Source: Galerina marginata (lineage: Eukaryota > Basidiomycota > Agaricomycetes > Agaricales > Galerinaceae). Taken from it: a stretch of DNA of 64,000 bases. This document shows, in pieces, positions 61,645 to 64,000 of the stretch (within the stretch, counting starts at the first letter, position 1; each line of letters opens with the position of its first letter). A model generated the notes under the pieces. The model made no database searches and was not told the DNA's origin. It saw nothing but the letters and a program-made list of their open reading frames with translations. A program made the position numbers and the translations under genes. The DNA lies in the NCBI GenBank assembly GCA_023014335.1, contig JAECYW010000002.1, positions 248,001-312,000 on the forward strand, read 5' to 3'.

Positions 61645-63300
61645 GATGGACGAGTGGAGAGAGGAAGATCCTGACGATATTAGATTGGAATTGGAGCTGA
61701 GGCTCGCGGGGGTGGGTGGGGGATTCAATGTAGATGAAGTAGATGGACAGAGATGCTGATTTCTGTGGGGTGAGGCATCCTAATCGTTGGTGGTTGGGCT
61801 TGCGGATGTATACGGTTGCATCGATATCGATGAGAGTTGACTTTTGTGGATAATTAGCACATTTTGTAGGAGATCTATGGATGGACGATGGGGAGAAAGT
61901 AAAAAGTTATAAAGGAAAGAAGGAGGGCCAAGTCATTTGCCCTTTACCGCTGTTTTTCCCAGCAGGGTCCTCCCTACAATTGAAAATATCCACTACACGT
62001 GTAAAACGCGTTTTTTCTAAACCTATCCACTCCGACAATTTCCCACTGGTATATTATGGAAGCCTTCAAATTCGAGTCAGACCGACTACACCGGTACATA
62101 GATTCTCATGTTCAACAGGGAAAAGGTCTAGTTTAGACTACAAATTTTATTCAACTCCTTCTAAGAGCGAAAAAAAAGCCTCCTAGCCCGACGGAAGAAT
62201 GAACGTCAAGATTTAATCCCAATCACTATGTCATAGATGAATTCTCCACTTAGCACGAGTCGGTGGAGCGTGGCCACGAAGTGCAGAAACGAGTTACTCA
62301 GAAGAGGCATGTTAACGAGGCAGTTTGACGTTTCACGGACATTGCTCACTGCTCACTGTCACCCCAATACCCTTAGCCCGGCGCGCGCAGCACAGAGTCG
62401 AGACTGAAGAACATGAGGCTCGCTTTTTTAAGACCAAGCTGTCAGTCATGTCATTCGTCAGCCAGGAGTTAACAGCGACTCTCCAGAGAGCTGGCTGTGA
62501 AATCCTTCCCGCGACGCGTTTTGGCTTTCCTTTCGAGCCCGCATAGAGCATCCGAAGCTTCGTTGAGGTCGTATAATTTTACAAACGGCCCGCGCCTGCT
62601 ACCTGCATGCGTATTGCAGATCGATAACAGAAGATCGACTACTCCGATAGGATGCCAGCTTCATTTGAGATGCGGTTAACTATCCCGGACTATTAGTATA
62701 CTTAATCCTATTTGTGGAGTTTCCCCAGAAACGCTAAGCGTCCATGGTAGCGGGCAGAAGGAATAGAAGGAGAAGGAGAGGAAGGAGAGCGGCCAGAATA
62801 TTTAAAACATACCTCCTGTATGCTTGGTAGGTAGTCGACTATATTTTACTTCTGACCAGCTGCTACGCCACTAGCAAGTCAAGAAGGATTCCCAATATCC
62901 GAACGACTGACAGCGCCCGGCCTCAGGGCTTGGCGCGCTAGCGCCTCTTTCCAACTTTAGCTGAACGCCGATATTTCTACCAACTTCGGAGGATCTCCGC
63001 AATATTAACCTACTAGTTTTATCTACTTTAATTATACCCCACCAAATACTAGCCCAAAGCGAGAAGATAACTTGAACGAATTACCTCTGAGATACGACTC
63101 TTTCACACACGCGTCGACAACGCATACGCCTTAGATCCTAGTTTATCTGCATGTGGCCGTCGCCGCCAAATTAACTGAGCACCCTTTACCATCCCCACAT
63201 CGCCTCGTCTAAAAGCTTCATCAACCCCGCCTTCTCGATCGGGATGCTAATTTTACCAGAACGAGTATCATCGCCCCGGCGCTTAAGCACAGGCGCCTTA
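61645..63300. other. Intergenic, no gene seen
   Basis: 5' flank of the cysteine-cluster gene and further sequence with only short frames. Nothing supported. Confidence 0.4.
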
Positions 63301-63309
63301 CCCCTCTCC

Positions 63310-63990
63310 GCACATCGATGTACAGCTTTCGGTGCTATCAAAGCTACAACGGTATCTTCTCACAAGTCGTGTGCACCGTCAAATCCCACTTATCCGACAG
63401 CTTCACCGACGCCCACTGGCAAGTCAACGAGCACCCCGTCGGACTCGCATTGAGTTGATGACATTTTCGAACGCCCCCACCGAATTTCTGGGCCTACCAA
63501 TCCATGAAGCTGCTACTATCTACCTCGACCGTCGTGCTTTTAATGTGATTAAGTCGAACTGAACCCCGTTAATTCGCAGCGGGGGACAACTAGGAATACA
63601 GTCCGTCCTCTACGGCGATGAAAGTATTTGTCAAGTGATTATTAAGTGGAGGCTTCTGTGATCATGTCAATCTCGAACTTAAATCCATACGAGCCGTCTG
63701 GAGCGCTAGCAATGATTTAGTACACGTCCTCGCCCTCGGAATTTGCGCTGCACATGATACTGGCGAGCTCTCCTTATTTATGGCCCAGACAGCTTTCTTC
63801 GGACATGGAGACCTCGCCAGTGATGAAAATATCTGTTCAGTAAAGTTACAACTCAGGCAGGACTTCGAGAAGGCACGAAGGACGAAGAGATCAAGTCGGC
63901 TTTTCGTTTCGAGTCCATGTTGGGGTCCATGAAGCTCGTGGAGAAATATTGGCTTTGGACGCATCATCCAAAGTCTAAAGCTGGGGCGGA
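63310..63990 (+). pseudogene. Frame-disrupted relic at right edge
   Basis: Several protein-like stretches follow one another in different frames: MYSFRCYQSYNGIFSQVVCT with HLSDSFTDAHWQVNEHPVGL (63321-63457), then FLGLPIHEAATIYLDRRAF (63480-63560), GGQLGIQSVLYGDESICQVI (63580-63650) and HVNLELKSIRAVWSASNDLV to SPCWGP (63663-63930). A one-base slip then leads to MKLVEKYWLWTHHPKSK and a stop at 64000. They look like successive parts of one conserved protein broken by frameshifts, or exons whose junctions I cannot see. Family not recognised with confidence. Confidence 0.35.
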
Positions 63991-64000
63991 CGAAGCATAA

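Overview
The window looks like nuclear DNA of a basidiomycete fungus, most likely an Agaricomycete. Coding regions are cut by many short introns (about 40-90 nt) with GT-AG ends. Several protein families typical of mushroom genomes are present: a DUF6699 protein, a TET/JBP-type oxygenase, a transposon-associated 'LQP...W / NGLxSVL' hypothetical family, PDR-type ABC transporter remnants and a LINE tail. Gene models below were spliced by hand; each is reported only where exon phases close across every junction, unless stated otherwise.

Layout. 1-9.2 kb, minus strand: three consecutive unrecognised multi-exon genes (the first runs off the left edge). The second and third carry in-frame minisatellites (5 x 150 bp, and 21-bp units in both). 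10.5-11.5 kb, plus: a gene with two RNase H1 N-terminal/viroplasmin-like modules and no catalytic domain. 12.4-24.2 kb is repeat-rich: a decayed transposon-associated gene, a 54-bp perfect palindrome, a small TIR element, an intact DUF6699 gene, a divergent 0.7-kb segmental duplication and a 4.3-kb element with ~550-bp terminal inverted repeats. 24.6-26.9 kb, plus: a TET/JBP-like dioxygenase gene whose first intron holds a 12-copy GC-rich minisatellite. 27.6-32.4 kb, plus: a very large Ser/Pro-rich gene with unresolved frame changes. 32.4-36.3 kb: a gene graveyard of PDR ABC transporter pieces, a LamB/YcsF fragment and a LINE RNase H/zinc-knuckle tail.

The right half holds ordinary housekeeping genes: enoyl-CoA hydratase (38.4-39.9 kb, minus), a TPX2-domain protein (42.5-44.8 kb, minus), NIF3 (47.5-48.8 kb, minus), the 49-kDa subunit of respiratory complex I (51.9-53.9 kb, minus), a divergently transcribed MRH-domain sorting receptor (54.1-55.6 kb, plus) and a Ser-rich cysteine-cluster protein (59.6-61.6 kb, minus). 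The complex I gene appears to need a 10-nt and a 2-nt micro-exon, NIF3 a 16-nt micro-exon, and two genes use GC-AG introns. These are unrelated cellular functions, with no sign of a metabolic cluster. The most unusual material is the micro-exon splicing, the long-TIR element, the repeat-bearing gene trio and the intronic minisatellite in the TET/JBP-like gene.
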